Below the pieces are notes generated by a model, which saw only the letters and a program-made list of their open reading frames with translations, was not told the origin of the DNA and made no database searches. From CAXXXW01 sp963665555 (GTDB lineage: Bacteria; Pseudomonadota; Alphaproteobacteria; Thalassobaculales; Thalassobaculaceae): a stretch of DNA of 64,000 nt. The position numbers and the translations under genes were made by a program. Below are positions 24,113-32,061 of this stretch, piece by piece; positions within the stretch are counted from its first letter, which is position 1, and each line of letters begins with the position of its first letter. The DNA lies in contig OY762308.1 of NCBI GenBank assembly GCA_963665555.2, forward strand, positions 62,001-126,000, given 5' to 3'.

Positions 24113-25750
24113 TCACGCCACCGCGAAGCCCTCGTAGCCGTTCGCGGCCACTTCCTCGCATTTGGCGACGTAGCGGGGGAAGCCGCCGATATAGGGCATG
24201 AAGACGCGCGGCTTGCCCGGCACGTTCGCGCCCACGTACCACGACGCGCAGGTCGAGCGCAGCGACGCCGCCGCGACCTCGTTCACATGCCGGCCCCAGG
24301 CCGCCTCGGCCTCCGGCTCGGCGTCGATGGTCGCGTGGCCGCCGTCGCGCATCCAGGCGAGGCAGTCGGCGATCCAGTCCACGTGCTGCTCGATCGAGGG
24401 CAGCATGTTGGTCAGCACCGACGGGCTGCCCGGCCCGGTGACCGTGAACAGGTTCGGGAAGCCAGCGGTGGCGAGGCCGAGATAGGTCGCCGGCCCGCCG
24501 TCCCATTTCTCGCGCAGCGCGACGCCGCCCCGGCCCCGGATGTCGATGTCGAACAGCGCGCCGGTCATGGCGTCGAAGCCGGTGGCGAAGACGATGGCGT
24601 CGAACGCGTGCTCCGCGCCGCCGTGCCGCAGCCCGGCCGGGGTCAGCCGCGCGATCGGGACCTTCGAGACGTCGACCAGCCGCACATGCGGCAGGTTGTA
24701 GGTGGCGTAGTAGTCCGTATCGACGCAGAGGCGCTTGCAGCCGATGATGTTCGTCGGGCAGAGCAGTTCGGCCGTCTCCGGGTCGGCGACGGTCTCGCGG
24801 ATGCGGTCCTTCACGAAGTCGGCGGCGGTCTTGTTGGCGCGCGCGTCCACCAGCAGGTCGCCGTATGCGCCGAGGAACTCGACCCCGCCCTTCTCCCAGC
24901 GCCGGCCGTATTCGGCGCGGTAGGCCTCCTCCGCCTCCTCCAGCACCGAGCCGGAATTGTAGTCGATGGCGTAGCCCGTCGGCAGCGAGCGGGCGCGGGC
25001 GCGCAGTTCGCGGTAGCCCGCCTTCACGGCCGCCACGTACTCCTCCGAGAGCGGCGCGTTGCGCGCCGGGATGGTGTAGTTGGCGGTGCGCTGGAACACC
25101 GTGAGCGACGCGGCCCGGCGGGCGATTTCCGGGATCGACTGGATCGCCGAGGAGCCGGTGCCGATCACGCCGACGCGCAGCCCGGTGAAATCGACGCCTT
25201 CGGGCGGCCAGCGCCCGGTGTGGTAGGTCGCGCCCCGGTAGCTCTCGATCCCCTCGAAGGCCGGCGTGTTCGAGAGGGAGAGGCAGCCGGTCGCCATGAC
25301 GACATGGCGCGCCGAAACGGCGCCGCCGTCGCCGGTCTCGACGGTCCAGCGGCCGCGCCGCTCGTCGAAGGCGGCGCGGGTCGCGCGCGTGTGGAAACGG
25401 ATGTCGCGGCGCAGGTCGTAGCGGTCGGCGACATGGTTGGCGTAGGCGAGGATTTCCGGCTGCGGCGAGTATTTCTCGGACCAGGTCCAGTCGCGCTCCA
25501 GCTCCGGGTCGAACTGGTAGGAGTACTGCACGCTCTCCACGTCGCAGCGCGCGCCCGGGTAGCGGTTCCAGTACCAGGTGCCGCCGACCCCGCCGCCGGC
25601 CTCCAGCGCGACCGCCGCGAAGCCCAGCCCGCGCAGCCGGTGCAGCATGTACATCCCGGCGAACCCGGCCCCGACGACGACGACATCGAAATCGGTTTCG
25701 GTCCCGGCGGGCGCGGGGGCGCGTTCGGCGCGCGAGGCGGAATCGGGCAT
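24113..25750 (-). CDS. Baeyer-Villiger monooxygenase (cyclohexanone monooxygenase family)
   Basis: A 545-residue flavoprotein. The FAD-binding GAGFAGMYML (27-36), the NADPH-binding GTGSSAIQSI near 198, and between them YRGATYHTGRWP (171-182), which matches the Baeyer-Villiger fingerprint F-x-G-x-x-x-H-x-x-x-W-P except for Tyr instead of Phe, place it in the type I group. GGVGGTWYWNRYPGARCDVES is also characteristic. Such enzymes insert oxygen next to a ketone using NADPH and O2. The substrate cannot be told. The gene stands alone on the minus strand, with the dehalogenase further upstream. Confidence 0.92.
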   Translation of the reverse strand: MPDSASRAERAPAPAGTETDFDVVVVGAGFAGMYMLHRLRGLGFAAVALEAGGGVGGTWYWNRYPGARCDVESVQYSYQFDPELERDWTWSEKYSPQPEILAYANHVADRYDLRRDIRFHTRATRAAFDERRGRWTVETGDGGAVSARHVVMATGCLSLSNTPAFEGIESYRGATYHTGRWPPEGVDFTGLRVGVIGTGSSAIQSIPEIARRAASLTVFQRTANYTIPARNAPLSEEYVAAVKAGYRELRARARSLPTGYAIDYNSGSVLEEAEEAYRAEYGRRWEKGGVEFLGAYGDLLVDARANKTAADFVKDRIRETVADPETAELLCPTNIIGCKRLCVDTDYYATYNLPHVRLVDVSKVPIARLTPAGLRHGGAEHAFDAIVFATGFDAMTGALFDIDIRGRGGVALREKWDGGPATYLGLATAGFPNLFTVTGPGSPSVLTNMLPSIEQHVDWIADCLAWMRDGGHATIDAEPEAEAAWGRHVNEVAAASLRSTCASWYVGANVPGKPRVFMPYIGGFPRYVAKCEEVAANGYEGFAVA

Positions 25751-25856
25751 GGGCGGCTCTCCGTTCGGTTCGGCCCCGCGCGCCCGGCCGGCCGCGCGGT
25801 CGCGGGCGTTCTAGCCGAGGCGGGGGGAACGGGGCAAGCCGCGCGGGCGGCGTCCG

Positions 25857-26108
25857 TCACTCGGCGGCGCTGGGCCGCGTCCGGCCGAACGGCGCGTCGC
25901 GCCCGCCGTCGAGCAGGCCCTCGAGCCGCGCCTGGCCTTGCTCGACCTTGCCGACCCGATCGTCCAGGCGCCGGATTTCCCCGCGCAATTCACGGCCCAT
26001 GTTCTGGATGTCGGCGCGCAGCCAGACGAACAGCGCGACCGTCAGCGTCGCCAGACCGGCGCCGACGGCGGCGATAGCGACCAGGAGGGCAAGAGGTTCG
26101 ACGGTCAT
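25857..26108 (-). CDS. Small membrane-anchored coiled-coil protein
   Basis: An 83-residue protein with one N-terminal transmembrane helix (residues 6-30) followed by a coiled coil (33-67, IQNMGRELRGEIRRLDDRVGKVEQG). Such small proteins are common in marine alphaproteobacteria, and their function is not known. ATG 26108 is the only sensible start. It lies close to the dehalogenase on the same strand. Confidence 0.65.
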   Translation of the reverse strand: MTVEPLALLVAIAAVGAGLATLTVALFVWLRADIQNMGRELRGEIRRLDDRVGKVEQGQARLEGLLDGGRDAPFGRTRPSAAE

Positions 26109-26194
26109 CGGCGCGCTTTCGGTGTCGGTGTCGGCGCGGGGTCCGCGTTTCCGCGCGAGGATAGCACGGCCCGCGCCGCTCTCCAACGCCGGCG

Positions 26195-27088
26195 CTAGCG
26201 GCCGGCGCCGGCGTCGAGGAAGGGGAGGAGCGCCGCCAGGACCCCGTCCGGGTCCTCCTCCGGGAGGAAATGGCCGCAGTCGAGCGGCCCGCCCGCGACC
26301 TCGCCCGCGCACCAGGCCCGCCAGACCTCCATGCTGTCGAACCCGCCGCGCCCCGGCCGCCCGCCGCCCCAGAGCGCCAGCGTCGGGCACGCGATCCGCC
26401 GGCCGGCGGCGCGGTCCGCGCGGTCGGTCTCCCAGTCCACGGTCGCGCCGGCGCGGTAGTCGGCGCAGCAGGCGGCGACGACCGACGGCCGGCGGAAGCA
26501 GCGCCGGTACTCCGCCATCGCCGCCTCCTCGAAACAGTCGCCCGCCAGCGCCCAGGAGCGCAGCGTGTGCTCCAGGTAGTCGTCCGGGCCGCGGCCGATC
26601 ATGCGTTCGGGCAGGCCGCCGGGCTGCGCCAGGAACTGCCAGTGGTAGCCTGCGATAAAGGCGGCGGCGTCCATCCGCTCCCACATCTCGGCGGTCGGAA
26701 CCATGTCGAGTACCGCGAGGCGGTCGATCCGGTCCGGGAAGTCGAGCGCGAAACGGTAGGCGACGCGCCCGCCCCGGTCGTGCCCGACGATCGCGGCCCG
26801 GCCGGCGCCGAGCGCGTCCAGCACGGCGGCGATGTCGCGGGCCATGGCCCGCTTGGCGTAGCGCCGGTTCTCCGGGTCCGGCTCCGGCCCCGCGCTGTCG
26901 CCGTAGCCGCGCAGGTCCGGCGCGACGACGAGGAACCGCTCCGCCAGGCCGGGCGCGACCTTGCGCCAGCAGACATGGCTCTGCGGGTAGCCGTGCAGCA
27001 GCACGACGACCGGGCCGCTCCCGCCGATTCGCGCGTGGATTTGCGCGTCGCCGGCGTCGAACCGGCGGGTCTCGAACCCCTCGAACAT
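26195..27088 (-). CDS. Haloacetate (fluoroacetate-type) dehalogenase, alpha/beta hydrolase
   Basis: A 297-residue hydrolase with the nucleophile elbow GHDRGGRVAYR (Asp104), catalytic acid Asp128 in LDMVP and base His272 in CGHFLPEE. The halide pocket of fluoroacetate dehalogenase (His-Trp-Tyr) is present: GYHW gives His149 and Trp150, and DYRAG gives Tyr211. Arg105 and Arg108 match the carboxylate-binding arginines of that enzyme. So the whole known active-site set is conserved; C-F or C-Cl cleavage of haloacetates in the cytoplasm is expected. Residue equivalences are recalled from the known family and were not aligned. Confidence 0.85.
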   Translation of the reverse strand: MFEGFETRRFDAGDAQIHARIGGSGPVVVLLHGYPQSHVCWRKVAPGLAERFLVVAPDLRGYGDSAGPEPDPENRRYAKRAMARDIAAVLDALGAGRAAIVGHDRGGRVAYRFALDFPDRIDRLAVLDMVPTAEMWERMDAAAFIAGYHWQFLAQPGGLPERMIGRGPDDYLEHTLRSWALAGDCFEEAAMAEYRRCFRRPSVVAACCADYRAGATVDWETDRADRAAGRRIACPTLALWGGGRPGRGGFDSMEVWRAWCAGEVAGGPLDCGHFLPEEDPDGVLAALLPFLDAGAGR

Positions 27089-27134
27089 GGCTTGCCTCCC
27101 CTCGGGCCTCCCCCGGCCGGCCCGCGCCGCGCCG

Positions 27135-27743
27135 TCAGTCCGCGCGCTTGGCCTCGAACTCGATCAGGATCTCCACCTCGTCGCCGACCCAGCCGTTGGC
27201 GACGGCGTAGTCCATGCCGAAATCGCTGCGCTTCACCACGGTCCGGGCGGAAATCCCGATCGCCTCGTGGCGGGGGCCGAACGGGTAGTTCCCGGTCTTG
27301 TTCCAGACGACCTCCAGCGTCGCCGGCCGCGCCACGCCCCGGATCGCGAGGTCGCCGGTCACGATTCCGGTCCGCTCCCCGGTCGGCTTGGCCGAGGTCC
27401 CGGCGAAGGTTATCCGGGGGTGCTTTTTCGTCCACAGGAAGTCGGGTCCCATCAGGTGGTCGTCGCGCGCCTTGTGGTTGGTGAAGACGCTGGCGGCGTG
27501 GACGACCACGTCGATGTCGCGCACCGTCCGCGCCTCGGCGTCGAAGACGAAGCTGCCCTCGCCGGCGCGGAACATGCCGAGCACCTTGGCGAAGCCGATA
27601 TGGTGGACCAGGAAGCCGATCGACAGGTGCTCCGGGTCGATCTCGTAACGCACCGGCTCCGCCCGGGCCGGGAGCGCCGCCGCGACCGTCGCCGCGATCG
27701 CGAGAAGGAACGAAAGCCGGGAAACGCCGCGCCCGATCGCCAT
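27135..27743 (-). CDS. YceI-family periplasmic lipid-binding protein
   Basis: A 202-residue protein with a signal peptide (LSFLLAIAATVAAALPARA) and the YceI lipocalin-like pattern: YEIDPEHLSIGFLVHHIGFAKVLGMF, then VTGDLAIRGVARPATLEV and SDFGMDYAVANGWVGDEVEI. YceI proteins bind long isoprenoid or fatty molecules in the periplasm. ATG 27743 gives the signal peptide; the ORF extends upstream without similarity. It lies 46 bases downstream of the haloacetate dehalogenase region on the opposite side. Confidence 0.9.
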   Translation of the reverse strand: MAIGRGVSRLSFLLAIAATVAAALPARAEPVRYEIDPEHLSIGFLVHHIGFAKVLGMFRAGEGSFVFDAEARTVRDIDVVVHAASVFTNHKARDDHLMGPDFLWTKKHPRITFAGTSAKPTGERTGIVTGDLAIRGVARPATLEVVWNKTGNYPFGPRHEAIGISARTVVKRSDFGMDYAVANGWVGDEVEILIEFEAKRAD

Positions 27744-27814
27744 GTCGAGTCTCCGTTGCAAGACCGCGCCGGCCCGGCCATTCTCGCGCCGGGCCGTGGG
27801 AGGATACGCGCGCC

Positions 27815-28804
27815 ATGGGGGACACGCCAAGACCCGGCGCCGCGCGCGCCTTCTGGATCGCCCGGCCCGGCGCGGGGGAAATCCGGCCCATGCCGCGCCC
27901 GTCCGCCGGACCGGGCGAGGTTCTGGTCCGCGCGACCCGGGGGGCGATCAGCAAGGGCACGGAAACCCTGGTGTTCCGGGGCGAGGTCCCGCCCGGCGTG
28001 GCGGCGCGGATGCGCTGCCCCTTCCAGGAAGGCGCGTTCCCGGCCCCGGTGAAATACGGCTACGCCACGGTGGGGACGGCGGTCGAAGGGCCGGCGGAGC
28101 GGCTCGGACAGGCGGTGTTCTGCCTCCACCCGCACCAGGACCTGTTCGCGGTCCCGGCCGGGGCGGCGCGGCCGCTGCCCGCCGGGGTTCCGCCCGGGCG
28201 CGCGGTGCTGGCCGCCGCGATGGAGACCGCGCTCAACGCGCTGTGGGACGCGCGGCCGCGCCGGGGGAGCCGGGTCTGCGCGATCGGGGCGGGCGCGATC
28301 GGCCTGTCGGTCGCCTATCTCGCGCGGCGCCTCGCCGGGGCGCGGGTGGAGGTGTTCGACATCGACCCGGCCCGGGAGGCGCCGGCCCGCGCGCTCGGCC
28401 TCGGCTTCGCCCTCCGCCCGCCGGAGGGGGCCGAGTGGCCGCTCGTCCTCCACGCCAGCGGCGCGCCGGAAGGGCTGCGGACCGCGCTGCGGGCCGCGGC
28501 GTTCGAGGGGCGCGTCCTCGAACTCAGCTGGTACGGGACCCGACCGGTGACGCTGCCGCTGGGCGAGGATTTCCACGACCGGCGGCTGACGATCCAGTCC
28601 TCGCAGGTGGCGACGGTGGCGCCGTCGCGCCGCGCGCGGTGGAGCCACGCGCGCCGCCTCGACCGCGCGCTCGCCCTGCTGCGCGACCCCCGCCTCGACG
28701 CGCTCATCGACGGCGAGAGCCGGTTCGAGGACCTGCCGGAAACGATGGCGGCGCTGGCGGCCGGGCGGCTGCCGGCGCTGTGCCACCGCGTGGTCTACGA
28801 CTGA
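27815..28804 (+). CDS. MDR-family dehydrogenase, BchC-like (pterin cluster)
   Basis: A 329-residue zinc-independent-looking medium-chain dehydrogenase. ATRGAISKGTETLVFRG near the N-terminus resembles the GISTGTE segment of the bacteriochlorophyll enzyme BchC, and CAIGAGAIGLSVAYLARR is the nucleotide-binding loop. No classical Cys-His-Glu zinc site is seen. It is the first gene of a tightly packed run with the PTPS-like, glycosyltransferase and methyltransferase genes, so it most likely oxidises or reduces a side chain on the same intermediate. No pigment genes are nearby, so bacteriochlorophyll synthesis is unlikely. Confidence 0.8.
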   Translation: MGDTPRPGAARAFWIARPGAGEIRPMPRPSAGPGEVLVRATRGAISKGTETLVFRGEVPPGVAARMRCPFQEGAFPAPVKYGYATVGTAVEGPAERLGQAVFCLHPHQDLFAVPAGAARPLPAGVPPGRAVLAAAMETALNALWDARPRRGSRVCAIGAGAIGLSVAYLARRLAGARVEVFDIDPAREAPARALGLGFALRPPEGAEWPLVLHASGAPEGLRTALRAAAFEGRVLELSWYGTRPVTLPLGEDFHDRRLTIQSSQVATVAPSRRARWSHARRLDRALALLRDPRLDALIDGESRFEDLPETMAALAAGRLPALCHRVVYD

Positions 28805-28819
28805 GGCGCGGAGGAGCCG

Positions 28820-29221
28820 ATGTACACGGTGACGGTCCGCGACCGGATCATGGTCGCCCACAGTTTCCGGGGCGAGGTGTTCGGCCCGGCGCGGGCGCTG
28901 CACGGGGCGACCTATGTGGTGGAGGTCTCCTTCGCGCGCCCGGAACTCGACGCCGACAACATCGTCGTGGACATCGGCCGCGCGCGCGCGGCGCTGCGGG
29001 CCGCGCTCGCCGTGTACGACTACCGCAACCTCGACGAGGCCGAGGAGTTCCGGGGGATCGAGACCACCACCGAGTTCCTCGCCCGCGACATCCACCGGCG
29101 CGTGTCCGCCGCCATCGCCGCCGGCGCGCTGGGGCCGGGGGCCGCCGGGGTGACCGGGCTGCGGGCGGCGCTGCGCGAATCCGACGTGGCCTGGGCCTCC
29201 TACGAGGGGCCGCCGGCGTGA
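28820..29221 (+). CDS. PTPS/QueD-fold protein lacking catalytic Cys and one Zn His
   Basis: A 133-residue T-fold protein of the 6-pyruvoyl-tetrahydropterin synthase superfamily. HSFRG (His14) and LHG (His28) are present, but the third zinc His, expected in HGH, is Ala30. The sequence contains no Cys at all, so the usual nucleophile is missing. IVVDIGRARAAL, DYRNLDE, TTTEFLARDI and the ALRESDVAWASYEG tail match the rest of the fold. A canonical PTPS or QueD reaction is therefore unlikely; it may process a related pterin or pyrimidine substrate. It begins 15 bases after the dehydrogenase and overlaps the glycosyltransferase by GTGA. Confidence 0.85.
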   Translation: MYTVTVRDRIMVAHSFRGEVFGPARALHGATYVVEVSFARPELDADNIVVDIGRARAALRAALAVYDYRNLDEAEEFRGIETTTEFLARDIHRRVSAAIAAGALGPGAAGVTGLRAALRESDVAWASYEGPPA

Positions 29222-30327
29222 GCGGCCCGGCCGCCGGCCCGGTCCGGCTGGTCGTCCCCGGCCCGATCGGGACCGCGACGGGCGGCTTCGTTTACGACCG
29301 CCGGATCGCGGACGGGCTGCGCCGCCTGGGCCGGCTGGGCGAGGCGGTGGAGCTTTCCGGCGCCTGGCCCCGGCCCGGACCGGGCGAGGCCGAGGCCGCG
29401 CTGGCGCGCCTCGCCGCTTCCGACCCCGGCTCCGGGACGACAGTGGTGGACGGCCTCGCCTTCGCCGCGCTGTCGGAGGCCGCGCGGCGGACCGGCGCCC
29501 GGCCGTGGCGCGCGCCGCCGCTGGCCCTGGTCCATCATCCGCTGTGCGACGAAACCGGGTTGGCGGCGGACGAGGCGGCGGCGCTGTTCCGGGCCGAGCG
29601 GCGCGCCCTGGGGGAGGCGGCGGGCTGCGTCGTCACAAGCCCGGCGACCGCGCGGCGGCTCGCCGGTTTCGGCGTCCCGGCCGGGCGCGTCCGCGTCGTC
29701 CTTCCGGGCCTCGACCGGCCGGAGGGCGGCGTTCCCGACCGGGCGGGGCGATCCGGCCCGGTCCGCCTGCTGTGCGTCGCCACGCTGGTTCCGCGCAAGG
29801 GGCAGGATGTGCTGCTCGACGCGCTCTCCCGGCTCGGCGATCTCGACTGGCGGCTCGACCTCGTGGGCGGCGCGCGCGACCCGCGCTTCGCCGAAGAGGT
29901 CCGCCGCCGCGCCGCCGCGCCCGGATTCGCCGGGCGGGTCCGGCTGTCGGGAGAGGCGACGGGCGGGGCGCTGGCGGCCCGTTACCGCGCGGCGGACATT
30001 TTCGTTCTCGCCTCCTGGCACGAGGGGTTCGGCATGGCGCTGGCGGAGGCGATGGCCCATGGCCTGCCCGTGGTCTCGACCCGCGCCGGCGCGATCCCGG
30101 AGACGGTGGGCGAGGGCGCCGGCCCGCTGGTTCCGCCCGGCGACCCGGCGGCGCTCGCGGCCGCGCTGCGGCGGATGCTGGCGGACCGCGGCGCGCGGCT
30201 CCGCCTCGGCGCGGCGGCGCGGGCTTCGGCGGCGCGGCGCTTTCCGGGCTGGGACGAGGCGGCGGCGCGGTTCGCGGCGGCGGCGGACGACCTCGCGCGC
30301 GCGGCGCGCGGCGCGGCGGCGGCGTGA
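29218..30327 (+). CDS. Glycosyltransferase family 4 (pterin cluster)
   Basis: A 369-residue GT-B enzyme. The C-terminal nucleotide-sugar domain has LLCVATLVPRKGQDVLLDAL and the EX7E-type WHEGFGMALAEAMAHGLPVV. The N-terminal half, LVVPGPIGTATGGFVYDRRI, is the acceptor domain. It is co-translated with the PTPS-like gene (GTGA at 29218-29221) and with the methyltransferase (GTGA at 30324-30327). A pterin or pyrimidine intermediate as acceptor is inferred from its neighbours only; a role in cell-surface glycans cannot be excluded. Confidence 0.85.
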   Translation: MSGPAAGPVRLVVPGPIGTATGGFVYDRRIADGLRRLGRLGEAVELSGAWPRPGPGEAEAALARLAASDPGSGTTVVDGLAFAALSEAARRTGARPWRAPPLALVHHPLCDETGLAADEAAALFRAERRALGEAAGCVVTSPATARRLAGFGVPAGRVRVVLPGLDRPEGGVPDRAGRSGPVRLLCVATLVPRKGQDVLLDALSRLGDLDWRLDLVGGARDPRFAEEVRRRAAAPGFAGRVRLSGEATGGALAARYRAADIFVLASWHEGFGMALAEAMAHGLPVVSTRAGAIPETVGEGAGPLVPPGDPAALAAALRRMLADRGARLRLGAAARASAARRFPGWDEAAARFAAAADDLARAARGAAAA

Positions 30328-31283
30328 GCGGGTTTTCCGCCGAATGGCTCGCCGCCCGCGAGCCGTGGGACCGCCGCGCCCGCGCGCCCGATCTCGCGGC
30401 GCTCCTCGCGGACTGGGCGCGCGGGCGCCGGGCGGCGAACGGCGGCCGGTTCCGCGCGCTCGACCTCGGCTGCGGGACCGGCGCCTCGGTCCGCGCGCTC
30501 GACGCCGCGCTCGGCGGGCCGGCGGAGTGGCGCCTGGCCGACGCCGACGCGGCCCTGCTCGCCGTCGCGGCGCGGGTCCGGCCGGCGCATCCGCGCTCCC
30601 GCGTCGAGACGACGCGGATCGACCTCGCGGCGGCGGACCTCGACGCGCTGGCGGCGGGCTCGGACCTGTTGGCCGCTTCCGCCCTGCTGGACCTCGTGTC
30701 GCGCGACTGGCTCGCCCGGCTGTGGGAGGCGGCGCGCGGCGGGCGGAGCGCGATCCTCGCCGGCCTCAACTACGACGGGCGGATCGCGCTCGCCCCGCCG
30801 CATCCGCTCGACGCGACGGTCCGCGACGGCGCGAATCGCCACCAGGCGCGCGACAAGGGGTTCGGCCCCGCCCTCGGCCCGCGCGCGGCGGCGGCGCTGG
30901 CGGGGATGGCGCGCGGCGGCGGCTGGCGCGTCCGGGTCCGGCGGAGCGACTGGCGCCTCGACGCGCGGCGCGATGGGCCGGGCCTCGCCATGCTGCTGGA
31001 AGGCTGGGCGGCGGCCGCGCGGGAGGCCGGCGCCGCCCCGCCGGGCGCCCTCGCCGGCTGGCTCGAGGACAGGCTGGCGGCGCCCGGCCTCAGGGTCCTC
31101 GTCGGGCACCGGGATGTGCTGGCGCTGCCGCCTGTTCCGCCGCCCCGAGGTCGCAGTCGAACAGGATGTCCGCGCCCAGCCGGTAGGTCCGCGCCGGCGG
31201 CCGCAACGCCTCGTCCACCCGCGCGACCGGGGGAAGCTCCAGCCCCGGCCGGCCGGAGCCGAGGACCAGCGGGGAGACCGTGA
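30324..31283 (+). CDS. SAM-dependent methyltransferase (pterin cluster), long C-terminal antisense overlap
   Basis: A 319-residue protein of class I fold: motif I RALDLGCGTGASVRAL, an acidic loop WRLADADAALLAVA, and LAASALLDLVSRDW. It resembles methyltransferases that accompany PTPS/GT4/RibD clusters. The recognisable part ends near VLVGHRDVLALPPVP (about 31140); the last 50 residues, rich in Pro and Arg, are antisense to the conserved end of the RibD-like reductase. So the natural stop seems to have been lost and the frame runs on. It starts at GTG 30324, overlapping the glycosyltransferase stop. Confidence 0.8.
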   Translation: MSGFSAEWLAAREPWDRRARAPDLAALLADWARGRRAANGGRFRALDLGCGTGASVRALDAALGGPAEWRLADADAALLAVAARVRPAHPRSRVETTRIDLAAADLDALAAGSDLLAASALLDLVSRDWLARLWEAARGGRSAILAGLNYDGRIALAPPHPLDATVRDGANRHQARDKGFGPALGPRAAAALAGMARGGGWRVRVRRSDWRLDARRDGPGLAMLLEGWAAAAREAGAAPPGALAGWLEDRLAAPGLRVLVGHRDVLALPPVPPPRGRSRTGCPRPAGRSAPAAATPRPPARPGEAPAPAGRSRGPAGRP

Positions 31284-31944
31284 CATGCAGCCGGTCCAGC
31301 GCGCCGGCCGCGAGGAAACGCGAGACCGTCGCCGCCCCGCCCTCCACCAGAACGAAGCCGTAGCCCCGCGCGCGCAGCGCCGCCAGGATGTCGCGCGGGC
31401 GGAACGCCCCGTCCGCCGCCGACCCCGGTTCGATCCGCCCGGCCCCCTCCGGCGCGCGCGCGCCCGGCGCGACGACGGCGAAGGCGGGCGCGCCGCCGCC
31501 CCGGAACATCCGACGCCCCGCCGGGACCCGCCCCCGGGGGTCGATAACGACCCGCGCCGGGTCCGGCCCCTCGACGCGGCGGACGGTAAGTTGGGGATCG
31601 TCGAGATCGGCCGTCGAAGCGCCGACGACCACGGCGTCGGCCAGCGCGCGCAGGCGGTGCAGGTGGTCGAGGCCCTCCGGCCCGTTGATGTAGCGGGAAT
31701 GCCCCGACACGGCGGCGATCCGCCCGTCCAGGCTCTGCCCGATCTGGGCGATGGCGAGCGGCCCGCGGGCGGCGGCCGCGACCAGTCCGCCGTAGCACTC
31801 CCGGAACAGCGGGTCGGCGCTCCCGGCGCGCGCCGCCGCGACCTCCGCCCCCGATTCGCCCGCCCGCGCGCGCCGCGCCGCCAGCAGCCGCGCCCAGGCG
31901 GCGTCGCGGTCCCGTTGGGCCGCCGGGCCTTCCCATCGGATCAT
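31090..31944 (-). CDS. RibD C-terminal (reductase) domain protein (pterin cluster)
   Basis: A 284-residue protein with the NADPH-binding RibD reductase fold: IAQIGQSLDGRIAAVSGHSRYINGPEGL, ADAVVVGASTADLDDPQLTVR, FVLVEGGAATVSRFLAAGALDRL and the end TYRLGADILFDCDLG. The RibD deaminase domain is absent, so this is a stand-alone reductase for a ribosylated pyrimidine or similar compound, not a full riboflavin enzyme. It is convergent with, and overlaps by about 194 bases, the methyltransferase. ATG 31944 was chosen; the ORF extends antisense over pgi upstream. Confidence 0.85.
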   Translation of the reverse strand: MIRWEGPAAQRDRDAAWARLLAARRARAGESGAEVAAARAGSADPLFRECYGGLVAAAARGPLAIAQIGQSLDGRIAAVSGHSRYINGPEGLDHLHRLRALADAVVVGASTADLDDPQLTVRRVEGPDPARVVIDPRGRVPAGRRMFRGGGAPAFAVVAPGARAPEGAGRIEPGSAADGAFRPRDILAALRARGYGFVLVEGGAATVSRFLAAGALDRLHVTVSPLVLGSGRPGLELPPVARVDEALRPPARTYRLGADILFDCDLGAAEQAAAPAHPGARRGP

Positions 31945-32061
31945 CGCTTTCGCCCCCCGCCCGGCCGCGCGGCGGCGCATACTGGCCCCGGCGGCGGCGC
32001 GGCGCCATGGGAATCCGCGCGTAGCCGCCGCACGAACCCCCGGCGGGCTCCGGAGGACGGG

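Noticed and set aside
19556..26077. A 2173-codon plus-strand open frame
   Set aside because: It covers HipA, HD, amidohydrolase and the antisense of the monooxygenase in other frames; the translation is low complexity. A GC-driven shadow.
27815..28804. Bacteriochlorophyll BchC assignment for the dehydrogenase
   Set aside because: The similarity is limited to the GTE-type segment, and no other photosynthesis gene is present.
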